Below, one piece after another: positions 37,589 through 48,700 of a stretch of DNA of 64,000 nucleotides; within the stretch, counting starts at the first letter, position 1; every line of letters starts with the position of its first letter. The stretch lies in assembly GCF_000430645.1 (NCBI RefSeq), contig NZ_AUMK01000013.1:62001-126000 (forward strand). Reading direction: 5' to 3'. Source of the stretch: Aquimarina latercula DSM 2041 (GTDB lineage: Bacteria; Bacteroidota; Bacteroidia; Flavobacteriales; Flavobacteriaceae). The translations under genes were made by a program, and so were the position numbers. A model generated the notes under the pieces. That model saw only the letters and a program-made list of their open reading frames with translations. It made no database searches and had not been told where the DNA came from.

Positions 37589-39532
37589 ATGCGAAATTTT
37601 AAGTTTAGGGTTCTAATTACGTGTTTACTTTCGGTACTCCTTTTTAATTGTAATAAAGATAAGAAAATTGAATATTTGGGTCATCAAAAAATACTTGACA
37701 AGTTGATTCTACAAGAAGATACAGATGGTGATAAGAAAATAACCATTGATGATAAAGGCCCCAAACAATTCGAATTTATTGATTCATATGGAGAAATAAA
37801 CTTGATAGAAGGTACTTATCATTTGTCTAATTTGCTTCAGGAATTGGCTATTGCAGATCAGAACGATACTATTTCTTTGGATCGAATTATTGAGTCTCCA
37901 AGTAGTCGAATTTCAAGATTAATTAAAACTAGATATTGGGATAATCTAACAAGATCAGTGGATAAAAAAGGATTAGCAAAAGTATTAGAGGATACTAAAT
38001 CAGAAACTGATACTTTTAGGCTTTATGTGCCATTTAATGATCAAGAAGCAATTACTTATTTCGAAACTATAAAATCAGATATTCCAAAGTTAAAAGTTAT
38101 AACGCTACCAGAGAATATTACTCCGTCATATGTAAAAACATTAAATAAAGTTTCTGGAATATTAAATCTAGCCCATAAGATAGATGAAAGCGGAAATTAT
38201 AAAGCAAAACCTTTCGTAGTTCCTGGAGGAAGATTTAATGAAATGTATGGCTGGGATAGCTATTTTGAGTCTGTTGGATTATTAATTGATGGTCGAGAAG
38301 ATTTAGCCATGTCTATGGCAGATAATTTTGGGTATCAGATTGAACATTATGGTAAAATCCTTAACGCTAATAGAAGTTATTACCTTACCAGAACACAACC
38401 TCCATTTTTTAGTTCTTTAGTAAGAGAAATATATCAGAAGAATCCAAACGTATCAAGAAACTGGTTGTCAGATAATCTAAAAATGGTGATTAAAGAATAT
38501 GAAACTGTTTGGTCAGAAAAAGATGTTCGTTTAACAAGTACTGGGTTAAGTCGTTTCTATGGAGAGGGAATTGGGATTCCACCAGAAACAGAAAAAGGAC
38601 ATTTTGATTTTATATTAAATAAGTATGCAGCAAAACATAAGCTTAATTTAGATGAGTTTGTAGAGAAATATGATTCAGGCGAAATTATAGATGAAGAACT
38701 TGATTTGTATTTTACCCATGATAGATCAATGAGAGAAAGCGGACATGATACTTCTAATAGATTAGATGATGTGTGTGTGCATTTAAATACTGTAGGGATT
38801 AATAGTCTTTTGTATAAATACGAACAGGATATAGCATATTTGATAAGAGAAGCATTTCAGGATAAGTTTAGTATTGATTCTAAAGAATTTTCATCTGACT
38901 TTTGGTTAGAAAAAGCAGGGAAAAGAAAAAAGATAATGAATGATCTGTTGTGGGATGAAGAAAAGAAGGTGTATTATGATTATAATTTTGTGTCTAAAAC
39001 ACAACAAAAGATAGAATCAGCAACTAATTATTATCCGCTTTGGGCTGGATTAAGTAGTAAAGATCAGGCTGCTTCTTTGGTAGAAAGTTTGTTTAATAAT
39101 TTAGTTCAAAAAGGGGGTGTTGCAGCAACTACAGATATCTCTAATAAAGAAGATCCGAATGCACCACAACGTCAATGGGATTATCCTAATGGTTGGGCAC
39201 CACATCAGATGATGATATGGAGAGGTCTTATAAACTATGGTTATGAAAAAGAAGCTCAAGAATTGGTTTATCGCTGGTTATGGATGATTACAAAAAACGC
39301 CGTTAATTATAACGGAACTATTCCCGAAAAGTATGATGTAGTAAAATGTACGCATAAAGTATATGCAGAATATGGCAATGTCGGGACAGAATTTGATTAT
39401 ATAACTCCAAGTGGATTTGGGTGGATGAACGCATCTTATCAATTAGGATTAAATATTTTAGATGAAAAACTAAAATCCCAATTAGATCAGTTAGTAGATC
39501 CTAACGATATATTTAGTAAAAGAGGTAAATAA
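37589..39532 (+). CDS. Alpha,alpha-trehalase (GH37), lipoprotein
   Basis: A 647-residue glycoside hydrolase. Both GH37 signatures are present: PGGRFNEMYGWDSY (about residues 211-224) and QWDYPNGWAP (about 530-539). ESGHDTSNR (about 383) carries the catalytic acid region. The lipobox LLFNC (about 17-21) indicates anchoring in an envelope membrane with the enzyme outside the cytoplasm. Residues about 38-60 hold a DTDGDKKITIDD loop like an EF-hand calcium site. It splits trehalose to two glucose, which the adjoining symporter could take up. An extra domain of about 100 residues precedes the catalytic part. Confidence 0.93.
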   Translation: MRNFKFRVLITCLLSVLLFNCNKDKKIEYLGHQKILDKLILQEDTDGDKKITIDDKGPKQFEFIDSYGEINLIEGTYHLSNLLQELAIADQNDTISLDRIIESPSSRISRLIKTRYWDNLTRSVDKKGLAKVLEDTKSETDTFRLYVPFNDQEAITYFETIKSDIPKLKVITLPENITPSYVKTLNKVSGILNLAHKIDESGNYKAKPFVVPGGRFNEMYGWDSYFESVGLLIDGREDLAMSMADNFGYQIEHYGKILNANRSYYLTRTQPPFFSSLVREIYQKNPNVSRNWLSDNLKMVIKEYETVWSEKDVRLTSTGLSRFYGEGIGIPPETEKGHFDFILNKYAAKHKLNLDEFVEKYDSGEIIDEELDLYFTHDRSMRESGHDTSNRLDDVCVHLNTVGINSLLYKYEQDIAYLIREAFQDKFSIDSKEFSSDFWLEKAGKRKKIMNDLLWDEEKKVYYDYNFVSKTQQKIESATNYYPLWAGLSSKDQAASLVESLFNNLVQKGGVAATTDISNKEDPNAPQRQWDYPNGWAPHQMMIWRGLINYGYEKEAQELVYRWLWMITKNAVNYNGTIPEKYDVVKCTHKVYAEYGNVGTEFDYITPSGFGWMNASYQLGLNILDEKLKSQLDQLVDPNDIFSKRGK

Positions 39533-39556
39533 TTATATAATCTACAATATAATTCA

Positions 39557-39578
39557 CAAAAAACTACAAAGTTTTTTG
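39557..39578 (+). terminator. Possible A/T-rich terminator after the trehalase gene
   Basis: CAAAAAACT (39557-39565), loop ACAA, AGTTTTTTG (39570-39578): a perfect 9-bp stem of mainly A-T pairs, with a T-run a few bases later. It is weaker than the others in the window. Confidence 0.4.
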
Positions 39579-39616
39579 AAACCTTAATTTTTTTAAAGAT
39601 TACCTAGTTTTGTCTT

Positions 39617-39644
39617 TTGCATCTCGCATAGACTTGTACCTTTG
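39617..39644 (+). promoter_or_regulatory. Promoter of the malic enzyme gene
   Basis: TTG (39617-39619), 17 bases, TACCTTTG (39637-39644): full consensus match, 27 bases before the ATG. Confidence 0.7.
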
Positions 39645-39671
39645 TATAGCACACAATTTTATTGATATAAT

Positions 39672-41984
39672 ATGAGTATCGAAAGTAAACGAAGAGAAGC
39701 GCTAATTTATCATGCGAAACCCACTCCTGGTAAAATCAAAGTAGTACCTACAAAAAAATATGCAACTCAAAGGGATTTGTCATTGGCATACTCTCCTGGT
39801 GTAGCAGAACCTTGTTTAGAAATTGAAAAAGATACAGCAAATGTATATAAGTATACTGCAAAAGGAAATTTAGTAGCGGTAATATCTAACGGTACTGCTG
39901 TTTTGGGACTAGGTGATATTGGTCCAGAAGCTTCTAAGCCTGTTATGGAAGGAAAGGGGTTGTTGTTTAAAATTTTTGCAGATATTGATGTATTTGATAT
40001 TGAAGTTGACACTAAAGATGTAGATGCATTTATTGAAACAGTAAAAAATATAGCACCTACTTTTGGAGGAATCAATCTAGAAGATATTAAAGCTCCAGAA
40101 GCTTTTGAAATAGAGAGGCGTCTAAAAGAGGAACTAGATATTCCGGTAATGCACGATGACCAACATGGAACAGCTATTATTTCTGCCGCAGCCTTGTTAA
40201 ATGCACTAGAAATCGCTGGAAAGGATATTGATAAAGTTAAAATAGTGGTTAGTGGAGCTGGAGCTGCAGCAGTTTCTTGTACAAGACTATATAAAGCTTT
40301 TGGAGCAAAAGCTGAAAATATAGTAATGACTGATAGTAAAGGTGTAATTCGTAAAGATCGAGATAACCTAACTCCAGAAAAAGCAGAATTTGCAACAGAT
40401 AGAAATCTTGATACCCTTGCAGATGCTATGAAAGATGCTGATGTGTTTATAGGCTTATCTATGGCTAATTTAGTGGATCCAGAAATGTTGTTGTCAATGA
40501 CTAATGACCCTATTGTATTTGCCATGGCAAACCCTGATCCAGAAATAAGATATGATTTAGCGGTACAAACGCGTAAGGATATTATTATGGCTACAGGAAG
40601 AAGTGACCATCCTAATCAGGTAAATAATGTTCTTGGTTTTCCATTTATATTTAGAGGAGCATTAGATGTAAGGGCAACTGGTATAAATGAAGAAATGAAA
40701 ATGGCGGCTGTAAAAGCGCTGGCGGATTTGGCTAAGGAACCAGTGCCAGAGCAAGTAAATATAGCATACGGAGAAACTAGACTTAATTTTGGTAGGGATT
40801 ATATTATACCAAAGCCTTTTGATCCTAGATTGATAGCCAAAGTTCCTCCAGCAGTTGCTAAAGCTGCAATAGAAAGTGGCATAGCTACAGAACCGATCGA
40901 GGATTGGGATAAGTATGAAAGTGAGCTCTTAGAACGAATGGGGAATGATAATAAATTGGTGCGATTGTTAATGGATCGCGCCAAGCTAAGCCCAAAAAGA
41001 GTTGTTTTTGCAGAAGGAGATCATTTAGATGTTTTAAAGGCAGCACAAACAGTAAAGGAAGAAGGAATTGCTTTTCCAATATTATTAGGTCGTAAAGATA
41101 TTATTGCAGAGTTAATGAAGGAGCTTGATTTCGATCCTGCAGGAGTTACGATTATCGATCCTAAGGCAGATGAAGAAATTGATAGAAAAAACAGGTATGC
41201 TCAGAAATATTGGCAAGATAATAGCCGAAAAGGAATAACTCTTTATGGAGCTCAAAGATTGATGCGAGAGCGTAATTACTTTGCTGCGATGATGGTTAAT
41301 GAAGGTGATGCGGATGCATTGTTGTCAGGATATTCTCGAAGTTATCCAACAGTATTAAAGCCAATATTAGAACTTATTGGATTGGCAAAAGGAGCTACTA
41401 GGATTGCTACCATGAATGTAATGATGACGAATAAAGGACCATTGTTTATTAGCGATACTTCTATTAATATTGATCCTACTTCTAAGGAGTTAGCGAAGAT
41501 AGCTCAAATGACGGCAAGAACAGTAGAGATGTTCGGTGTTGACCCCGTTATAGCGATGATATCCTACGCTAATTTTGGATCTTCAAAACATCCTAATGCT
41601 TCTAAAGTAAAAGACGCAGTTTCATACTTACATCGTTATTATCCTAACTTAGTTGTAGATGGAGAATTGCAAATGGATTTTGCTTTAAATCGAGATATGC
41701 GAAAAGATAAATTCCCTTTCTCTAAGCTTAACGGTCGTAAAGTGAATACTTTAGTTTTTCCTAATTTAGATTCTGCCAACAGTACGTATAAAATGCTGAA
41801 AGAATTAAATAACTCAGAATCCATAGGACCGATAATGATGGGAATGAAAAAACCAGTTCATATACTTCAGTTAGGTGCTAGTGTAGAAGAGATGGTTAAT
41901 GTAGCAGCGGTTGCTGTAATAGATGCCCAAGAAAAGGAAAAAAGAGAAAAAGAGATGTTCTCACTTACGTCGAGTGATGTATAG
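39672..41984 (+). CDS. maeB: NADP-dependent malic enzyme with phosphotransacetylase-like domain
   Basis: A 770-residue fusion. Residues 1 to about 410 are the malic enzyme: SLAYSPGVAEPC, GLGDIGPEASKPVMEGK, HDDQHGTA (about 160) and the NAD(P) loop VSGAGAAAVSC (about 196-206). Residues about 430-760 are a phosphotransacetylase-like domain, which in characterised MaeB proteins does not show transacetylase activity but binds effectors such as acetyl-CoA. The enzyme decarboxylates malate to pyruvate and yields NADPH. It is a single-gene unit with its own promoter and terminator. Confidence 0.95.
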   Translation: MSIESKRREALIYHAKPTPGKIKVVPTKKYATQRDLSLAYSPGVAEPCLEIEKDTANVYKYTAKGNLVAVISNGTAVLGLGDIGPEASKPVMEGKGLLFKIFADIDVFDIEVDTKDVDAFIETVKNIAPTFGGINLEDIKAPEAFEIERRLKEELDIPVMHDDQHGTAIISAAALLNALEIAGKDIDKVKIVVSGAGAAAVSCTRLYKAFGAKAENIVMTDSKGVIRKDRDNLTPEKAEFATDRNLDTLADAMKDADVFIGLSMANLVDPEMLLSMTNDPIVFAMANPDPEIRYDLAVQTRKDIIMATGRSDHPNQVNNVLGFPFIFRGALDVRATGINEEMKMAAVKALADLAKEPVPEQVNIAYGETRLNFGRDYIIPKPFDPRLIAKVPPAVAKAAIESGIATEPIEDWDKYESELLERMGNDNKLVRLLMDRAKLSPKRVVFAEGDHLDVLKAAQTVKEEGIAFPILLGRKDIIAELMKELDFDPAGVTIIDPKADEEIDRKNRYAQKYWQDNSRKGITLYGAQRLMRERNYFAAMMVNEGDADALLSGYSRSYPTVLKPILELIGLAKGATRIATMNVMMTNKGPLFISDTSINIDPTSKELAKIAQMTARTVEMFGVDPVIAMISYANFGSSKHPNASKVKDAVSYLHRYYPNLVVDGELQMDFALNRDMRKDKFPFSKLNGRKVNTLVFPNLDSANSTYKMLKELNNSESIGPIMMGMKKPVHILQLGASVEEMVNVAAVAVIDAQEKEKREKEMFSLTSSDV

Positions 41985-42018
41985 TTGTTAAGTGATATTT
42001 ACAAAATTTTAATAGTAA

Positions 42019-42060
42019 AATAAGCTTCAAAAAATATAAGTTTTTGAAGCTTATTTTTTT
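42019..42060 (+). terminator. Terminator of maeB
   Basis: AATAAGCTTCAAAAA (42019-42033) pairs with TTTTTGAAGCTTATT (42041-42055) around a 7-nt loop, followed by further T. Confidence 0.9.
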
Positions 42061-42085
42061 AAACGGTTTTGTAGGATAATTTTCT

Positions 42086-42093
42086 TACTTTTG
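42086..42093 (+). promoter_or_regulatory. Possible -7 box for ruvA-sprA
   Basis: TACTTTTG matches TAnnTTTG, 23 bases before the ruvA ATG. A TTG lies only 14 bases upstream, so the -33 part is doubtful. Confidence 0.4.
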
Positions 42094-42116
42094 GATGCTT
42101 AACACTCATTTGACTA

Positions 42117-42698
42117 ATGATTACACAAATCAAGGGGCGACTTGTAGAAAAAAATCCAACAGACGTAGTAATAGATTGTAATGGTGTCGGATATCTTTTA
42201 CATGTTTCGTTACATACATTCTCATTAATTCCAGATCAGGAAGTTTTACAATTATATACACATTTACAGGTAAAAGAGGACTCTCATACATTGTTTGGTT
42301 TTGCAGAAAAATCAGAACGTGAGATTTTTAGACTTTTGATTTCTGTTTCCGGAATTGGGGCAAGTACAGCAAGAACTATGCTTTCTTCTTTGCATCCAGA
42401 TCAGATAAAAGATGCTATAGCATCTAATGATGTAGGGACCATACAATCTATAAAAGGAATTGGAGCGAAAACGGCCCAACGTGTAATTATTGATCTAAAA
42501 GATAAAATTCTTAAAGTTTATAATATTGATGAACTTTCTGTATCCCAAAACAATACTAATAAAGATGAAGCGTTATCTGCATTAGAAACCCTTGGATTTA
42601 ATAGAAAACAATCAGAAAAAGTTGTTGATAAAATTCTTAAGGTTAGCCCCGACGAAACAGTAGAAAATATTATTAAACAAGCACTAAAAAATTTATAA
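42117..42698 (+). CDS. ruvA: Holliday junction DNA-binding protein RuvA
   Basis: A 193-residue protein with the usual three parts: an OB fold (MITQIKGRLVEKNPTDVVIDCNGVGYLLHV), tandem helix-hairpin-helix motifs (LISVSGIGASTARTML and IKGIGAKTAQRVI, about 76-125) and a C-terminal UBA-like domain (EALSALETLGFNRKQSEKVV) that contacts RuvB. It recognises four-way junctions. The stop at 42698 is 5 bases before the start of sprA, so the two are likely translated from one message. Confidence 0.97.
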   Translation: MITQIKGRLVEKNPTDVVIDCNGVGYLLHVSLHTFSLIPDQEVLQLYTHLQVKEDSHTLFGFAEKSEREIFRLLISVSGIGASTARTMLSSLHPDQIKDAIASNDVGTIQSIKGIGAKTAQRVIIDLKDKILKVYNIDELSVSQNNTNKDEALSALETLGFNRKQSEKVVDKILKVSPDETVENIIKQALKNL

Positions 42699-42703
42699 AA
42701 ACA

Positions 42704-45700
42704 TTGAGTTCATTACATTCCTTATATTTTAAATTTTTGAAAAGACTAGTTTGTTTAATCGCACTATATGGGGGAGTACTTTTCGGTCAAGAGAATGAAA
42801 CAGTAAGAGATTCCACAAGTACTACATTTTCTTTAGGAGAAATTTCTTTACCAGATCCTAATAGTATAGTTGCCAAGTATGAGTATGATCCAATAACAAA
42901 TCGCTATATATATCGTGAAATGTTAGGGTCGTTTAATGTTAGGTATCCCTTATTTCTTACTCCAGAAGAATTTGAAGCTCTAGTTGAACAAGAACAAAGA
43001 AGAGATTACTTTAAAGAAAAAATAAGCGCTTTTAGTGGAAAAACAGACGGGAGCGAAGAGAAGCGTAAAAATCTTCTCCCTATTTTTTATGTAAACTCAA
43101 ACTTTTTTGAATCGATTTTCGGCGGAAATGAAATTGAGATAATACCCCAGGGATCTGTTGAAATGGATTTGGGAATTTTGTATACAAAACAAGATAATCC
43201 AGCGTTTTCACCAAGAAACAGAAGTAATTTTACGTTTGATTTTGATCAAAGAATTAGTCTTAGTTTGTTGGGTAAAGTTGGAAAAAGATTGCAGATTACC
43301 GCAAATTACGATACAGAATCAACCTTTGATTTTCAAAATCAAATAAAGTTAGAATATACTCCTACGGAAGATGATATCATAAGAAGTATCGAAATTGGTA
43401 ATGTTACAATGCCAATTAATAACTCATTAATTCAAGGATCTCAGAGTCTTTTTGGAGCAAAACTTGGATTGCAGTTTGGTAAAACTAGTGTTACTGCTGT
43501 ATATTCTGAACAAAGGTCAGAAACAAGATCCGTAAATGTTCAGGGAGGAGGAACCGTAGAAGATTTTGAAATTTTTGCTTTAGAGTATGATGATAATAGG
43601 CACTACTTTTTATCTCATTATTTTAGAGATACTTATGATCAAGCTTTAACTAATTATCCTTTTATTAATAATAATATTCAAATTACTAGGATAGAGGTTT
43701 GGTTAACGAATAGAGCTACGAGTGCACAAACGCTAACAGATGCGAGAAATATTGTTGCAATTCAGGATTTAGGAGAATCTCCTGATACGGGTAATTTTAC
43801 AATACCAGTTTCTTTGTTTAATCAGCCAGCAGGATCTTTTCCTGATAATGGAAATAATGATTTAGATCCTTCTGCAATAGGTCCTGGAGGACCTATTACG
43901 GATGCTGTTCGTCAGATACCAACTGTGCAACAAGGTTTTACAGGTGCAATCTCAGGATTTAACGAGGGATTTGATTATGCGGTTTTAGAAAATGCGCGAC
44001 AATTAAATCAAAGCGAGTATACGCTAAATACACAATTGGGGTATATATCTTTAAATCAAAAATTAAATAACGACGAAGTTCTCGCTGTTGCTTTTCAATA
44101 CACCGTTGGAGGAGAAGTGTTTCAGGTAGGGGAGTTCGCAAATGATGGTGTGGATGCTACTATCGGAGATGATTCAGGTACTGGTATTGAAGCAGGTTCT
44201 AGTAATAGTTTGGTAGTGAAAATGCTAAAAAGTCCTATAACTAATGTAGATCTTCCGATTTGGGATCTGATGATGAAAAACATCTACAGTACAGGAGCTT
44301 TTAGATTAAATTCAGAAGATTTTAGATTAAATATAGTGTATACCAATCCGTCTCCAGTGAATTATATTACACAGGCAGAGGGTGCAACAACAGTGCTTCC
44401 TGATGATGTTGCAGAGACAAGGTTGTTGAGTGTTTTTAATATGGATAGGTTAAATCCTAATAATGACCCAGTGCAGGGAGCTGATGGTTCGGGAGATGGT
44501 TTCTTTGATTATGTTCCTGGATTAACCATTGATCCAGAAAATGGAAGAGTGATTTTTACAACCGTAGAACCTTTCGGACAGCATCTTTTTAATAAATTAG
44601 ATAATGACGGAATTACTAACCCTGATGATTATAATAATCCATTAAATTATAATGGAAATCAAAGTAAATATGTATTTAGAGAATTATATACAGAGACAAA
44701 AGTAATAGCAGATCAACAAGCTGCCGAAAATAAATATTTTCAACTAAAAGGTAGGTATAAATCCTCTGGGCAAGATGGAATACCTTTAGGAGCATTTAAT
44801 GTTCCGCAGGGATCTGTTACGGTTACTGCAGGTGGAAGAACGCTACAAGAAGGTGTAGATTATACTGTAAACTATCAATTAGGTAGGGTTAATATATTAG
44901 ATGAAGCCCTATTGGCTTCTAATACTCCAATTCAGGTTTCTACCGAAAATAATGCTGTGTTTGGACAGCAAACTAAACGTTTTACAGGAGTTAATATAGA
45001 GCATAAATTCAGTGATAATTTTATTCTTGGTGGAACCTATTTAAATCTTAATGAAAGGCCGATTACTCAGAAATCTAGTTACGACTTTGAACCTATAAAC
45101 AATACCTTGTTAGGTTTTAATGTTAATTACTCTACGGAAGTTCCATTCCTAACTAGGATGGTTAATAAGTTACCTAATATAGATACAGATGTACCTTCTA
45201 ATGTTTCTGTTAGAGCAGAAGGTGCTTATTTGATTGCTGGTGCTCCCAAAGGTGCGGATTTTGGAGGGAAAGTAACGACTTATATAGATGATTTTGAAGG
45301 AGCGCAGACACAAATTGATGTGAGTTCTGCATTATCTTGGGAATTATCTAGTGTGCCAATTGGTTTTGATTCTAGAAGTAGTGATGCAGTTCTAGATGGA
45401 ATTGAATCAGGATTTAGAAGAGCAGATTTATCTTGGTATACAGTTGATCCCATATTTTATACAAATGATAGGCCTAGTGGTATTTCCGATGAAGATGAAG
45501 AATTTAATCCAGCAAGAAGGGTTTTTTTAGATGAAATTTTCCCTGAAACAGATAGGCCGCCTGGACAGACATTGTCGTTATTCCCTTTAGATCTTCATTA
45601 TAGACCATCAGAACGTGGTCCTTATAATTATAATGATCAAGCTGCTTCTGATAATATATTACCGAATCCTGAAGATAATTTTGCAGGAATAACTCGTCAA

Positions 45701-48700
45701 TTGACATCTACTAATTTTGAACAATCTAATGTTGAGTTTATAGAATTTTGGTTGATGGATCCATTTTTTGATCCGGGAGATGGTCAAGAGCCATTAACTC
45801 AAGCTACAAGTGGTACAATTGTTTTTAACCTTGGTAATATTAGTGAGGATGTTTTAAAAGATGGAAGAAAGCAATACGAAAATGGACTCCCTGCAGATGG
45901 CACGGATACTGATACTTCTCCTACGGATTTTGGTAAGGTTCCGGTTAGTCAATCTTTGATTTATGCGTTTGATTCAGAAGGTCAAGCAAGAGTAAATCAA
46001 GATGCTGGATATGACGGATTGAGTGATGCAGAAGAAATAGCTTCATTTCCCAATTTCGATCCTAATGATCCGGCAAATGATAATTACAGATATTTTTTGC
46101 AAGCGGAAGGAGATATAGTGCAGCGCTATAATGATTATAATGGTACACAAGGGAACTCGCCAACCAGCGTTTCTAATGAAGATAGGGGTAATACTACGTT
46201 TCCAACAGCAGAGGATGTGAATCGCGATAATACTATGAATACTATCGATAGTTATTTTGAGTACGAAATACCAATCTTCCCTGGCATGGGTGTAGGTAAT
46301 GATGTACCTGATATAAATGAAAGATCAATTCTTAATGGTGTAAATAGACGAACTAGGTGGATTCGTTTTAAAGTTCCAATTTATGAGCCTACGAATGCTA
46401 GGAATATTAGTGATTTTAGGTCTATCAGGTTTATGCGTATGGTAGTTACTGATTTTGATGAGCCGGTAATATTAAGATTTGCGACGTTGGATCTTGTTCG
46501 AGGAGATTATAGAAGGTACGTTCAGCTTGGAAATGTTACGAATGATCCTACAAGTGGATTAAATATTTTTGGGGATAATGAAGTCTTGGTAACTTCTGTT
46601 AGTGAGGAAGAGACTTTTAATTATGTGACTCCTCCTGGAGTAAGAAGGGAAGAGTTGATAAATAATAATACCACAATAAGAGAAGATGAAAGATCATTAG
46701 CTTTAACAGTAAATGATCTACAAACTGATGATTCTAGAGGTGTTTACAAGAATTTTAATGTAGACATGCGTCAATATGAAAACCTTGAGCTATTCTTACA
46801 TGCAGAAAACCTTTCTGGGCAATCTTCATTAGCAAATGATGAGTTAGTCGCTTTTGTAAGGATGGGTAATGACTTTACGAATAACTTTTATCAGATAGAA
46901 TTACCGCTTCAAGTTTCTGATTTGAATACAAGGGTTCCTGATCAAGTATGGCCTGAAGGGAATAGATTAAACCTTCCTTTAGAATTCCTTCAGGAAGTAA
47001 AAGCCACAGTAATAGGAGATGGTTCTTTAAATAGTTCAAATCTTAACTTTTTTGATGGACCAAATAATCTAAGAGTTGGAATAAAAGGAAATCCAAATTT
47101 TGGTGATATTCAGGTGATGATGGTTGGAGTTAAGAACGCTAGTAATACAAATGAATCTGGTTCTGTTTGGTTTAACGAAATGCGTTTAAGTGATCTTAAA
47201 AACCGTGGAGGTTGGGCTACTGTGGGTAGTATGGATGCTAATATAGCTGATTTTGCAACCGTTAGTGCTTCTGGTAGGATTAGTACAATAGGTTTTGGGG
47301 GTATAGAACAAGGACCAAACGAACGAAGTATTGAAGATGTTAAACAGTACGATCTTACTACCAATGTAAACTTGGGTCAATTACTACCTAAGAAATGGGG
47401 ATTACAAGTGCCTTTTAACTATAGTAGAGGAGAAGAGTTAATTACACCACAATATGATCCAGAATTTTTAGATTTAGAATTACAAGATAGGTTGGATAAT
47501 GAGACAGATCCGGAAGAAAAAGAAAGAATAAGAAGACAATCTGTAAATTATACAAAAAGACAAAGTTTTAATGTTATAGGGCTTAGAAAAGATAGAACTG
47601 GTGATAGTAAGCCAATGCCTTATGATGTAGAAAATTTAGCTTTTTCGGGAACATACAATCAAACTGATCATCATGATTTTGAAATAGAAAATTCATTGGA
47701 TCAGAGTGTTCGTTTAGGTGGAACATATGATTTTAGTTTTCAGCCGAAAGAAGTTGAACCTTTTAAAAAGATAAAGTTTTTAGGTAGGAGTAAGTATTTT
47801 GATTTAATTAAGGATTTTAACTTTAATCTTTTGCCGACTAGTATTTCAGTTAACTCTAATATTACCAGACAGTTTAATGAGCAAGTGTTTAGAGATATAA
47901 CACTAGGCCCAAATGATTTAAGGTTGCCTGCACTTACTCAACGTAATTTCTTGTTTGATTGGCAATTCGGTATTAATTACAACTTAACAAAATCACTTAA
48001 TTTTAGTTTTAATTCGGCGAATAATAGAATTGTAAAGAATTTTATCGATGATGATGGTAATGTAGATGATTCTATTGGTGTTTGGAGTGGTTTGTTTGAT
48101 GTAGGAGATCCCAACTTCCATAGTCAACAGTTGCAGGTTAATTATGAGATTCCTTTTAATAAAATTCCATTGTTAAAATTCTTGAGAACAACATATTCTT
48201 ATTCTGCAGATTTTCAGTGGACTAAAGGAAGTGAAGCTCTGAAGAATCTGGATGGGATACCTGATTTGGGTAATACAATACAGAATGCAAATATTCATAC
48301 TGTAAATGGTTCTTTAGATATGGGAACCTTGTATAAATATGTTGGTTTAACCAAGAAGAAACCTGGAAGGAATAGAGCAAAGAAAAAGAAGCAATCAAAA
48401 GAAGCTGATGGTAAAGATACTGCTAAACCGGCTTTAGCTGATTCCAAGAAAAGAACTAAAAAGAAATCTGGTAAACTTACTATAGGAGATAAAGTGCTTA
48501 ATACTGCAATAGGTCTGGTGACTGCGGTTAAGAAAGTTAATATTAATTATCAACAGGATAACGGTATTTTCTTGCCAGGTTATGTTCGTGAACCAGGATT
48601 TGTTGGAACTTTAAAACCTACGGTTGGTTTTACATTTGGTAGTCAAGCAGAGATAAGGGATTTAGCTGCAAGAAATGGATGGTTAACCTTGTATCAGGAT

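Noticed and set aside
39767-40525. 252-codon minus-strand frame within maeB
   Set aside because: Ser/Ile/Ala-rich with no domain; it is a shadow of the highly conserved malic enzyme frame.
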